From contig CALFJB010000110.1 in the NCBI GenBank assembly GCA_937877565.1, forward strand, positions 1 through 6,806: DNA of 6,806 nt, given 5' to 3'. Within the stretch, counting starts at the first letter, position 1, and every line of letters begins with the position of its first letter. Below, piece by piece: positions 1-6,490 of this stretch. The notes beneath the pieces are model-generated. The model was not told where the DNA came from, did not search any database, and was given only the letters and a program-made list of their open reading frames with translations. A program made the translations under genes and the position numbers. This DNA comes from an uncultured Selenomonadales bacterium (GTDB lineage Bacteria; Bacillota; Negativicutes; Selenomonadales; Selenomonadaceae).

Positions 1-667
1 CTGCAGCTTCAGCAATTTCATCTTTAAAAATTTCAGCAACAATGTTATTCATCTTGTACACCTCACCTTTATTTTCTTTCAAAAAATTAACTCTGTCAGC
101 AAGTTGTTTGTGCCTCATTTCAGCAGGATTTTCACAGAAAAAATCGTGAATTAAATCATCAAGCGGTTTTCCGGCTTCACCTTTGTAACTGCCATTAACG
201 TAAATAATGTGCGTACCGTCCAAAAATTCTTTGCCGGTTTCTTTAACAATTCTGTCAATATGGTAAATTTTTTCCCCGTCGCCAATGACATCATTTTCAG
301 TAATGAAAATCACAAAACTTTCCGGCAGTTCCTTAAAATCTTCCTGTTTTTTCAATTCGTGATAATCCAGCATAACAGAATTGTAACGCGCTCGCGCAGG
401 AATTGCGCCCGCGTCCGCCCGTTGTACTTCGATATTGTACAGCTTGCCTTGTGTGTCTGTTGCAAAAACATCAAAACGCACGGAACGCCCGTAGATATTT
501 TCAACGCTTTTTTGAGTCTGTACTTTCAGAACTTTCAAATCGTCCTTTTCAAGGATTATTCGCAATATGTACTGAATACTTTCAATATTATCATCAAAAA
601 CGACACTGAAAAAGATGTCATCTATCAGGCGAAATCTTTTTATAACTTCAAGAAATTTTTGTTGCAA
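1..667 (-). CDS. PD-(D/E)XK nuclease family transposase-like protein (PDDEXK_2/Rpn type), C-terminus cut off by window edge
   Basis: The minus strand is open without a stop from a TTG at 667-665 to the window edge, giving 222 residues of a partial protein. I recognise the pattern of the PDDEXK_2 / Rpn-like 'nuclease family transposase' group: an N-terminal FRLIDDIFFSVVFDDN block (about residues 12-27), then GRSVRFDVFATD (60-71), YNIEVQRAD (77-85), ARARYNS (91-97), FVIFITENDVIGDG (118-131), YHIDRI and HIIYVNGSYKG. The candidate nuclease site is D66 plus E80-x-Q82, in which Gln replaces the usual Lys, as is common in this family. Family members are DNA nucleases linked to RecA-independent recombination and are often multicopy. 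A GGAGGTGAT site at 682-674 precedes the start. An in-frame TTG at 673 is also possible but lies only 4 bases from GGAGG, so 667 is preferred. It diverges from the hsd block and is probably functionally separate. The family call is firm; the biological role is not. Confidence 0.88.
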   Translation of the reverse strand, partial: MQQKFLEVIKRFRLIDDIFFSVVFDDNIESIQYILRIILEKDDLKVLKVQTQKSVENIYGRSVRFDVFATDTQGKLYNIEVQRADAGAIPARARYNSVMLDYHELKKQEDFKELPESFVIFITENDVIGDGEKIYHIDRIVKETGKEFLDGTHIIYVNGSYKGEAGKPLDDLIHDFFCENPAEMRHKQLADRVNFLKENKGEVYKMNNIVAEIFKDEIAEAA

Positions 668-673
668 ATACAA

Positions 674-682
674 ATCACCTCC
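674..682 (-). promoter_or_regulatory. Strong ribosome binding site for the leftward nuclease gene
   Basis: The minus strand reads GGAGGTGAT, complementary to the 3' end of 16S rRNA. No ATG lies in a usable position nearby, so this site decides a TTG start, at 667 (10 bases after GGAGG) or less likely at 673 (4 bases after). Confidence 0.75.
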
Positions 683-696
683 ATTGATTTTTTAAA

Positions 697-702
697 ATTA
701 TA
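697..702 (-). promoter_or_regulatory. Candidate -10 box (TATAAT) of the leftward nuclease gene
   Basis: The minus strand has an exact TATAAT about 30 bases before the TTG start, which would give a short leader containing the GGAGGTGAT site. The -35 region is poor: the hexamer 17 bases upstream reads ATGCCA. In such AT-rich DNA a chance match is quite possible. Confidence 0.35.
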
Positions 703-739
703 ACATTTTTAAATAACAATGGCATAACTAATTTTTTAT

Positions 740-768
740 TTGCCAAATGATTTTTCAATATTTAAGAT
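740..768 (+). promoter_or_regulatory. Candidate sigma-70/sigma-A promoter for the hsd block
   Basis: TTGCCA at 740-745 matches the -35 consensus at 5 of 6 positions and is followed by exactly 17 bases and TAAGAT at 763-768, a 4 of 6 match to the -10 box. It would start transcription near 775, leaving a leader of roughly 210 bases before hsdR that crosses the 848-865 repeat. The match is only by eye and the region is AT-rich, so a promoter closer to hsdR cannot be excluded. Confidence 0.3.
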
Positions 769-798
769 ATTAAAACTTTCGCCGGAAGAATTATTTAA

Positions 799-969
799 AA
801 AACTTACAATAGCCAATTTTATTATTTAGATAAACCTGTTAATATATTTGCCGATATTGCCGATATAAACACTACTAAAATTATTTTTATAGCCGGATTA
901 AATATCGTCAGTGTTGTTTTTTCTGATAGAATTTCTAATCGTGATAGAGCTCGTGAAAATTGCTTTTAA
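799..969 (+). pseudogene. Possible remnant of a decayed reading frame
   Basis: From the codon after a TAA at 796-798 to a TAA at 967-969 one rightward frame stays open for 56 codons without an ATG start. The translation looks protein-like rather than random, with segments such as LDKPVNIFADIADINTTK and SDRISNRDRAREN. A second frame just upstream, open from 728 and stopped at 827-829, contains KLSPEELFKKLTIANF. The two would join through a frameshift near 800-830. I recognise no family. It may be the tail of a degraded gene, or chance openness. Confidence 0.2.
848..865 (+). repeat. Exact tandem duplication of TTGCCGATA
   Basis: TTGCCGATA occurs twice with no gap, at 848-856 and 857-865, in the gap upstream of hsdR. 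It could be a direct-repeat operator or simple slippage. Only two copies are present. Confidence 0.5.
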
Positions 970-973
970 AATT

Positions 974-977
974 GGAG
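974..977 (+). promoter_or_regulatory. Ribosome binding site of hsdR
   Basis: GGAG lies 8 bases before the ATG at 986-988. It supports that start over the second ATG at 989 and over the upstream ATG at 911, which would add 25 mostly hydrophobic residues foreign to HsdR N-termini. Confidence 0.6.
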
Positions 978-985
978 TAAGTACA

Positions 986-3646
986 ATGATGAATGAAGAT
1001 GAAACGCGTTTATTGATTGATGAGCAGTTGAGAAAAGTTGGCTGGGACGCTGATTCAAAAAATCTGTGTCAATCCAAAGGCACACGCCCGCAACGTGGTA
1101 AAAATATTGCTATAGCTGAATGGAAAACTGATAGCGGCTTTGCTGATTACGCGCTTTTTTGCGGCTTAAAATTAGTCGGCTTAATTGAGGCTAAATCCCA
1201 ACACAAAAATATTTCTGCTATCCTTGATTTTCAGTGCAAAGACTACGCTAAAAATATTCGCAAGGAAGACGAAAAATATTTAATTGGCACTTGGAATGGT
1301 TTTCGAGTGCCTTTTATTTTTGCCACTAATGGCAGAAATTTTATCCCACAATTTGAAATTGCATCGGGTATTTGGTTTCAAGATTTAAGAATTTCTTCAA
1401 ACGCGCCAAAAGCTTTACGCGGCTGGATTAGTCCCGAAGGAATTTTAAAATTGCTTGAGAGAAATATTCCCGCCGCAAATGAAAATCTTCAATCTATGAC
1501 TCAAAATTTTTTAACTGATGATAACGGTTTAAATCTTCGTCAATATCAAATTAACGCCATTCACGCTGTAGAAAACGCCGTTATTAACGGGCAAAAAAAT
1601 ATTTTAATCGCTATGGCAACTGGCACCGGCAAAACTCGCACTATTTTAGCGATGATTTACAGATTTTTGAAAAGCGGACGTTTTCGCAGGATTCTTTTTC
1701 TTGTCGATAGAAATTCTCTCGGCGAACAAGCTCAAGACGTTTTTAACGATATAAAAATTGAAGATTTTTTACCGCTTAACAAAATTTATAACGTTGCCAA
1801 ACTCGGAGAAAATTTTGTCAAAGAAACGCGGGTACAAGTTGCCACCGTTCAATCTATGGTTAAGCGCGTTATTTATAACGAAGATAATTTTGCGCCCGCC
1901 GTTACTGACTACGATTTAATTATTGTTGATGAGGCGCACAGAGGTTATATTCTCGACAAAGATTTTTCTGATGACGAAATTATTTTTACTGACCAACAGG
2001 ACTATCAAAGTAAATATCGCCGCGTTATTGATTATTTCGACGCCGTTAAAATAGCTTTGACGGCTACGCCCGCTCTTCACACTGTAGAAATTTTTGGCAA
2101 GCCTGTTTTTAAATATAGTTACCGTGAAGCCGTTCTTGACGGTTATTTGGTTGACTACGATCCGCCGCATATTTTGAAAACTACATTGAGCAAAAACGGC
2201 ATCCACTACAAGAAAGGCGATATTATCACTTTTTGCAATTCATCTACCGGCGAAATAAAATCTGAACTTTTGGCAGACGAATTAAATTTTGAAATTGAGA
2301 ATTTTAATCGCCAAGTTGTCAATGAAAATTTTAACCGCGTTGTTTTGGAGGAAATTTCTAAATTTATAAATCCAGACGGCGCGGGAAAAACTTTAATCTT
2401 TGCCGTTGACGATTTACACGCCGATTTAATTGTTAAAATCTTGAAAGAAATTTACACGGCGCAGGGCGTTTCAAATGACGCGGTTTTAAAAATTACAGGC
2501 AGTGTTGGCTACAAAAAACAAGTTAGCGACGTTATCAAACGTTTTAAAAATGAAAAATTTCCAAATATCGTTGTTACCGTCGATTTGTTGACAACGGGTA
2601 TTGACGTTCCAAAAATTGATACGCTGGTTTTTCTGCGCCGCGTCAAGTCTCGAATTTTATTTGAACAAATGCTCGGTCGTGCTACTCGCCTTTGTCCTGA
2701 AATTGGCAAAACTCATTTTCAAATTTTTGACGCAGTCGGCGTTTTTGAGTCCATTCAATCTTTTTCAGATATGAAACCTGTTATTTCAAATCCTGCTGAA
2801 ACTTTTAAAAGTTTACTCGATAAACTTAAACGCGCAGAAAATTCTCAAATTCCAAAATTTATTTCTCAAATTGTTGCTAAACTTCAGCGCGTCAAATTTA
2901 AACTTTCACCTCAAAATTTGGAGCATTTTATAAATCTTGCAGGTAAATCGCCCAATGACTTCATCAGCCACGTTAAAAATTTGCAACCTGTTGACGCTAA
3001 AAATTTTTTGCTCCAACATTTTGATTTATTTAAATTTCTTCAAGAAAAAAGCGGCAGAAATTTTGTTATTTCCGAACACGAAGACGAATTAACCGAACAC
3101 GTCAGAGGTTACGGCGAAGGCAAAAATCCGCAAGATTATATTGACTCCTTCATTAAATTTATCAACGCCAATAAAAACGAAATTGCCGCGCTGAATATCG
3201 TTTGCACTCGTCCTAAAGATTTAAAACGCGCTGATTTAAAATCTTTACGCTCCAAACTCCAACTTGAAAACTTCAACGAAAATCAACTTAACGCCGCACT
3301 TTCTCAAATGACTAATTCAGAAATTGCCGCCGATATTATTTCTTTCATTCGCCGCTATACTCTCGGCTCAAAACTTCTCAATCACGATGACAAAATTATT
3401 TCTGCCGTCAACAAATTAAAAGCCGCTCACAACTTCAATCAACAAGAATTGCAATGGATTAACCGCATTGAAAAATATTTGCTCAATGAATCTGTTATCA
3501 ATCTTGAATCTTTCGACGAAGATAAAACCGCTTTTAAAATGGCGGGCGGTTTTAAGCGAATTGACAAGGCTTTTAACGGCAATTTGGCGAATATTATTGC
3601 CGAACTGAATTTTTATCTTTATGACGATGGGGGCAATGTAGCTTGA
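986..3646 (+). CDS. hsdR: Type I restriction endonuclease subunit R (HsdR, EcoAI/EcoEI-like)
   Basis: This 886-residue protein is the motor and nuclease subunit of a type I restriction enzyme. With HsdM and HsdS it recognises unmodified sites, translocates DNA using ATP and cuts at a distance. The N-terminal nuclease domain has GFADYALF with D54 and LIEAKS with E68 and K70, a PD-(D/E)XK site. The superfamily 2 helicase core follows: Walker A MATGTGKT (210-217), DEAH (315-318), ALTATPA (357-363), TTGIDVP (536-542) and QMLGRATR (561-568, motif VI). The last 200 or so residues, ending in FDED...GGFKRIDKAF and a LNFYL segment, resemble the EcoEI_R_C domain. Length is near or slightly above the usual 800-850 for type IB. 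All motifs are intact, so it appears functional. Its TGA stop overlaps the TTG start of hsdM. The EcoAI/EcoEI subtype assignment is inference from domains, size and gene order. Confidence 0.95.
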   Translation: MMNEDETRLLIDEQLRKVGWDADSKNLCQSKGTRPQRGKNIAIAEWKTDSGFADYALFCGLKLVGLIEAKSQHKNISAILDFQCKDYAKNIRKEDEKYLIGTWNGFRVPFIFATNGRNFIPQFEIASGIWFQDLRISSNAPKALRGWISPEGILKLLERNIPAANENLQSMTQNFLTDDNGLNLRQYQINAIHAVENAVINGQKNILIAMATGTGKTRTILAMIYRFLKSGRFRRILFLVDRNSLGEQAQDVFNDIKIEDFLPLNKIYNVAKLGENFVKETRVQVATVQSMVKRVIYNEDNFAPAVTDYDLIIVDEAHRGYILDKDFSDDEIIFTDQQDYQSKYRRVIDYFDAVKIALTATPALHTVEIFGKPVFKYSYREAVLDGYLVDYDPPHILKTTLSKNGIHYKKGDIITFCNSSTGEIKSELLADELNFEIENFNRQVVNENFNRVVLEEISKFINPDGAGKTLIFAVDDLHADLIVKILKEIYTAQGVSNDAVLKITGSVGYKKQVSDVIKRFKNEKFPNIVVTVDLLTTGIDVPKIDTLVFLRRVKSRILFEQMLGRATRLCPEIGKTHFQIFDAVGVFESIQSFSDMKPVISNPAETFKSLLDKLKRAENSQIPKFISQIVAKLQRVKFKLSPQNLEHFINLAGKSPNDFISHVKNLQPVDAKNFLLQHFDLFKFLQEKSGRNFVISEHEDELTEHVRGYGEGKNPQDYIDSFIKFINANKNEIAALNIVCTRPKDLKRADLKSLRSKLQLENFNENQLNAALSQMTNSEIAADIISFIRRYTLGSKLLNHDDKIISAVNKLKAAHNFNQQELQWINRIEKYLLNESVINLESFDEDKTAFKMAGGFKRIDKAFNGNLANIIAELNFYLYDDGGNVA

Positions 3647-5118
3647 CTAATCAAGAAATTGTAAAAAAACTTTGGGATTTGTGTAACGTCCTGCGCGACG
3701 ACGGCATTACTTATCATCAGTACGTTACTGAATTGACGTACATTTTATTTTTGAAAATGGCGCAGGAAACCGGCATTGAAAAAGATTTTCCCAATTTGCC
3801 TTTTAAAAAAATTAAAATCATTGACGATAAAGAAACTACTGTAATTGAGGAAAAGCCTTACAGTTGGGATTTAATCAGCTCCACAAACGGCATTACTTTG
3901 AAAAATTTATATTTGAAAGTGCTGAAAACTTTCGGCGAAAATGGCGCGGGCAGAATCAAAGAAATTTATTACGGCGCAACCACCAACATTGATGAACCCG
4001 CTAACCTTGAAAAAATTATTTCGCAAATTGATTCGCTTGATTGGTTTTCGGCGCGTGAAGAAGGGCTCGGCAACCTTTATGAAGGATTGCTTGAGAAAAA
4101 CGCCAATGAAAAAAAATCCGGCGCAGGGCAATATTTTACCCCGCGTCCGCTTATTGATTCTATTGTTAGATTGATGAAACCGCAGGCTGGCGAACTTTGC
4201 AACGATCCCGCTTGCGGCACTTTCGGTTTTATGATTGCCGCCGCGCAATACGTCCGCGACCATACCGACAATTTTTTCAACTTAGACGCCGACCAACAAA
4301 AATTTGAAATTGAACAAGCCTTTACAGGTTGCGAACTTGTCCGCGATACTCACCGCCTTGCCTTGATGAATGCAATGTTGCACAATCTCAACGGCAAAAT
4401 TATTCTCGGCGATACTTTATCTGAAGTTGGCAAGCAAATGAAAAATTTCGACTTAGTTTTGAGCAACCCGCCATTTGGTACGAAGAAAGGCGGCGAACGT
4501 GCAAGCCGTGACGATTTTACTTTTACTACCAGCAATAAGCAGTTAAATTTTCTGCAACACATTTACCGCAGTTTGAAAATTGGCGGGCGTGCCGCTGTAG
4601 TTTTGCCGGACAATGTTTTATTTGCTGACGGCGAAGGCTCAAGCATTCGCGCAGATTTAATGGACAAATGCAACCTTCATACTATTTTAAGACTGCCGAC
4701 GGGTATTTTTTACGCGCAGGGCGTCAAGACCAACGTTTTATTTTTTAATCGCGGCGTTTCTGACTACGATAATACCAATGAAGTTTGGATTTATGATTTG
4801 CGTACAAATATGCCTACTTTCGGCAAAACTAATCCATTGACAGCTGAAACTTTTGCAAACTTTGAAAAAGCCTTTGACGCTGAAGACCGCCGCGCCGTTC
4901 GTGATGAGCGTTTCAACGTTTTCACTCGTCAACAAATTGCAGAAAAAAATAATTCGCTTGATTTAGGTTTAATTCGTGATGATTCTGTTGCTGTTTCTGA
5001 AGAATTGCCTGACCCTATCAACACCGGCGAAGAAATTATTTCCCAACTTCAAGACGCCATTGATTTAATTCAAAGTGTCGTTGATGATTTACAAGATTTA
5101 CAGACTAATGAGGGATAA
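3643..5118 (+). CDS. hsdM: Type I modification methyltransferase subunit M (HsdM)
   Basis: This 491-residue protein is the N6-adenine methyltransferase that protects host DNA and forms the core of the R-M-S complex. The HsdM N-terminal helical domain covers about residues 1-130, with LWDLCNVLRDDGITYHQYVT near the start. The catalytic domain follows: AGQYFTPR (about 161-168), the S-adenosylmethionine-binding NDPACGTFGF (187-196) and the catalytic SNPPFG with N275-P-P-F278. The acidic C-terminal tail is probably helical. Its size fits EcoAI HsdM (about 490) better than EcoKI (529). The start is TTG at 3643: the frame begins directly in the conserved N-terminus, the next Met is residue 39, and the ATG at 3636 is followed by a stop in another frame. 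A run of G at 3629-3633 can serve as ribosome site. The TTGA overlap with hsdR suggests coupled translation. The PIN gene starts 1 base after the stop. Confidence 0.95.
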   Translation: MTNQEIVKKLWDLCNVLRDDGITYHQYVTELTYILFLKMAQETGIEKDFPNLPFKKIKIIDDKETTVIEEKPYSWDLISSTNGITLKNLYLKVLKTFGENGAGRIKEIYYGATTNIDEPANLEKIISQIDSLDWFSAREEGLGNLYEGLLEKNANEKKSGAGQYFTPRPLIDSIVRLMKPQAGELCNDPACGTFGFMIAAAQYVRDHTDNFFNLDADQQKFEIEQAFTGCELVRDTHRLALMNAMLHNLNGKIILGDTLSEVGKQMKNFDLVLSNPPFGTKKGGERASRDDFTFTTSNKQLNFLQHIYRSLKIGGRAAVVLPDNVLFADGEGSSIRADLMDKCNLHTILRLPTGIFYAQGVKTNVLFFNRGVSDYDNTNEVWIYDLRTNMPTFGKTNPLTAETFANFEKAFDAEDRRAVRDERFNVFTRQQIAEKNNSLDLGLIRDDSVAVSEELPDPINTGEEIISQLQDAIDLIQSVVDDLQDLQTNEG

Positions 5119-5119
5119 A

Positions 5120-5584
5120 ATGCCTGAAAAACTTTTGAGAATTTACCTTGATAACTGTTGCTATAATCGCCCTTATGACGACCAGTCACAAATTAGAATT
5201 TCTCTTGAGACTCACGCTAAAATTTTTATTCAAAATGCTGTCAAGTCTAAAAAAATTGAGCTTGCCTCTTCTTTTGTAATGCGTTACGAAAATGATAAAA
5301 ATCCTTATGCCGACAAAAGAAAAGGTATTGGCGATTTTATCGAAAAAACTGTTTCAGTATTTATTACGTCTGAACAAAAAGCCGAAGTTCAAACAATCGC
5401 TGAAGAAATAATGCGTACCGGAGTAAAAGAAGTTGACGCGGCTCATATCGCTTGCGCTATTTTGGCAAATTGCGATTATTTTTTGACTACTGATGACAGA
5501 GTTTTGAAATATCATAATGACAAAATTAAAATTATCAATCCCGTAAACTTTATTAAAATTTTGGAGGCGATTAACAATGTATGA
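5120..5584 (+). CDS. PIN-domain ribonuclease, probable VapC-like toxin
   Basis: This 154-residue protein has the size and motif layout of a PIN-domain toxin, a Mg2+-dependent endoribonuclease. The acidic residues expected at the active site are visible: D11 in IYLDNCCYNRPYDD, E57 in VMRYEND, D106 in VDAAHIA and D125/D126 in LTTDDR. The N-terminal 'LDNCC-NRP-DD' signature belongs to a PIN clade I recall as usually sitting beside a small protein like the next gene. The ATG at 5120 has GAGGG at 5110-5114 inside the hsdM end, 5 bases upstream. An extension from 5075 lies entirely within hsdM. Its stop overlaps the next gene by 8 bases. In this setting it could be a toxin of an addiction module, or an RNase effector controlled by the restriction complex; its RNA target cannot be read from sequence. 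The PIN fold is secure and the toxin role is inferred. Confidence 0.85.
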   Translation: MPEKLLRIYLDNCCYNRPYDDQSQIRISLETHAKIFIQNAVKSKKIELASSFVMRYENDKNPYADKRKGIGDFIEKTVSVFITSEQKAEVQTIAEEIMRTGVKEVDAAHIACAILANCDYFLTTDDRVLKYHNDKIKIINPVNFIKILEAINNV

Positions 5585-5807
5585 CACAACTAACGCTGAA
5601 GTTATGCAAATGGGTATGGAATGTCTTATTGAAAAATTGGGAATTATCGACACGGAAAGATTTATTTCTAACCTTCTGCGCGAACGTTTTGACTATACCG
5701 AATGGCGCAAAAAATATTTCGCCAATGTTGATTTAGAAACTTTTTTGAATGAAGCCGCAGAATATGAAAAGGCTCATCCGTTTCAAGGCGGTAAAAATAA
5801 TGACTGA
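5577..5807 (+). CDS. Small acidic protein, putative antitoxin partner of the PIN RNase
   Basis: This 76-residue protein has no catalytic motif. Its centre reads LGIIDTERFISNLLRERFDY followed by TEWRKKYF (residues 21-48). This helical 'LG...ERF...DYT..R' pattern is one I recall in short hypothetical proteins next to PIN genes in many bacteria, so an antitoxin role is inferred from pattern and position rather than proven. The C-terminal part is acidic then polar (LNEAAEYEKAHPF), consistent with a region that wraps around a toxin. No clear ribbon-helix-helix, HTH or AbrB DNA-binding motif is seen, so autoregulation is uncertain. GGAGG at 5563-5567 lies 9 bases before the ATG. It overlaps the PIN gene by 8 bases at one end and hsdS by 8 bases at the other. 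The order is toxin first, the reverse of typical vapBC. Confidence 0.7.
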   Translation: MYDTTNAEVMQMGMECLIEKLGIIDTERFISNLLRERFDYTEWRKKYFANVDLETFLNEAAEYEKAHPFQGGKNND

Positions 5808-6435
5808 AAATCTTTACCCGCTCCCCAATAATTGGCGTTGGAGTAAATTAAAAGAGGTCTGTACTTTTGTTGGCGGTGGCACTCCCAGTAAAAAAAATCC
5901 CGAATATTGGAACGGAAATATTTTTTGGGCAAGTGTCAAAGATATTAAAGGCGATTATTTATTTGATACCATCGATAAAATTTCTGAAGAAGGTTTAAAT
6001 AATAGCACGGCTAATCTTTGTGAAGTTGACGACCTTATTTTAATTACTCGTATTGAACCGGCAAAGACAACTGTTTCAAAAATCGTTACCGCCATAAATC
6101 AAGATTTAAAAATTGTAAAATCTCCTCTGCCTTCAAAATTTCTACATTATTTTTTTCAAAATTTTAAAGATGAAATTGAATTGTTGGCGCGTGGCTCAAC
6201 TGTCAAAGGAATTACCATAGAAAGTTTAAATAATTTTCCAATTCCCGTGCCGCCGCTTGAAACTCAAAAACGAATTGTAGAAATTTTGGACAAAATATTT
6301 TTGAAACTGAATCAAGCTGAAGAAAAATTAAATTTGATAGTCGGCTACAACGATTTAAAAAATAATACCATCGGCAAAATTGCTATTATGAAAAAATCTA
6401 TTTTGGCGCGGGCTTTTCGTGGTAAACTTTTTTGA
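5800..6435 (+). CDS. hsdS: Type I specificity subunit S (HsdS), half-size with one target recognition domain
   Basis: This 211-residue protein supplies DNA recognition for the methyltransferase and restriction complexes. Residues 8-150 form one target recognition domain, opening with LPNNWRWSKLKEV and GGGTPSKKNPEYW and closing with GSTVKGITIESLNNFPIPVP. It is followed by a conserved helical dimerisation spacer from PPLETQKRIVEILDKIF to the end SILARAFRGKLF, the usual HsdS C-terminus. Ordinary HsdS proteins have two recognition domains and about 400-450 residues, so half is absent. Both ends look natural and no second domain follows downstream, so it may work as a homodimer reading a symmetric split site; alternatively it is a deletion product. 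The ATG at 5800 is preceded by AAGGCGG at 5785-5791 and overlaps the small upstream gene by 8 bases. Starting at 5749 instead would add residues lying wholly inside that gene. Confidence 0.92.
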   Translation: MTENLYPLPNNWRWSKLKEVCTFVGGGTPSKKNPEYWNGNIFWASVKDIKGDYLFDTIDKISEEGLNNSTANLCEVDDLILITRIEPAKTTVSKIVTAINQDLKIVKSPLPSKFLHYFFQNFKDEIELLARGSTVKGITIESLNNFPIPVPPLETQKRIVEILDKIFLKLNQAEEKLNLIVGYNDLKNNTIGKIAIMKKSILARAFRGKLF

Positions 6436-6490
6436 GTTACGTTATCGCCAATGAAATATCTTGCAGTGCATATTCTTTTTAAAGTACTAT

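Larger units (their letters stand above)
668..985. other. Divergent intergenic region between the nuclease gene and hsdR
   Basis: This 318-base gap is AT-rich and should hold the promoters for both directions. It contains the leftward ribosome site and TATAAT box, one plausible rightward promoter (740-768), an exact 9-bp tandem repeat (848-865), and short rightward reading frames with protein-like composition that lack a start codon. I see no tRNA, small RNA or clear hairpin terminator in it. Confidence 0.6.

Noticed and set aside
209..703. Rightward 164-codon open frame
   Set aside because: It lies opposite the leftward nuclease gene, whose translation carries clear family motifs and a strong ribosome site. 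The rightward translation is Phe/Asn-rich and matches nothing I know, so it is an antisense shadow.
911..985. Upstream ATG giving HsdR 25 extra hydrophobic residues that resemble a membrane segment
   Set aside because: There is no good ribosome site at 911, HsdR proteins are cytoplasmic and do not begin this way, and the ATG at 986 has GGAG at a suitable distance and matches the usual N-terminus.
3907..4263. Leftward 118-codon open frame, with others at 1916-2206, 2509-2709, 4077-4280, 4350-4562, 4738-4935 and 5354-5653
   Set aside because: All lie opposite hsdR, hsdM, PIN or the small gene, which have intact conserved motifs; none has a recognisable product or ribosome site.
5075..5119. Earlier ATG for the PIN gene inside hsdM
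   Set aside because: It adds 15 residues within hsdM and before the usual PIN first strand. The ATG at 5120 has a GAGGG site and gives a standard PIN N-terminus.
5749..5799. Earlier ATG for hsdS inside the small gene
   Set aside because: The added residues (basic and unlike HsdS) are an out-of-frame reading of the antitoxin gene. ATG 5800 has AAGGCGG and begins near the conserved LPNNWRW.
6436..6490. Intrinsic terminator after hsdS
   Set aside because: No stable GC stem followed by a T run was found by eye; only small partial palindromes such as the AAAGTTGCAGCTTT at 6530-6543 further down.
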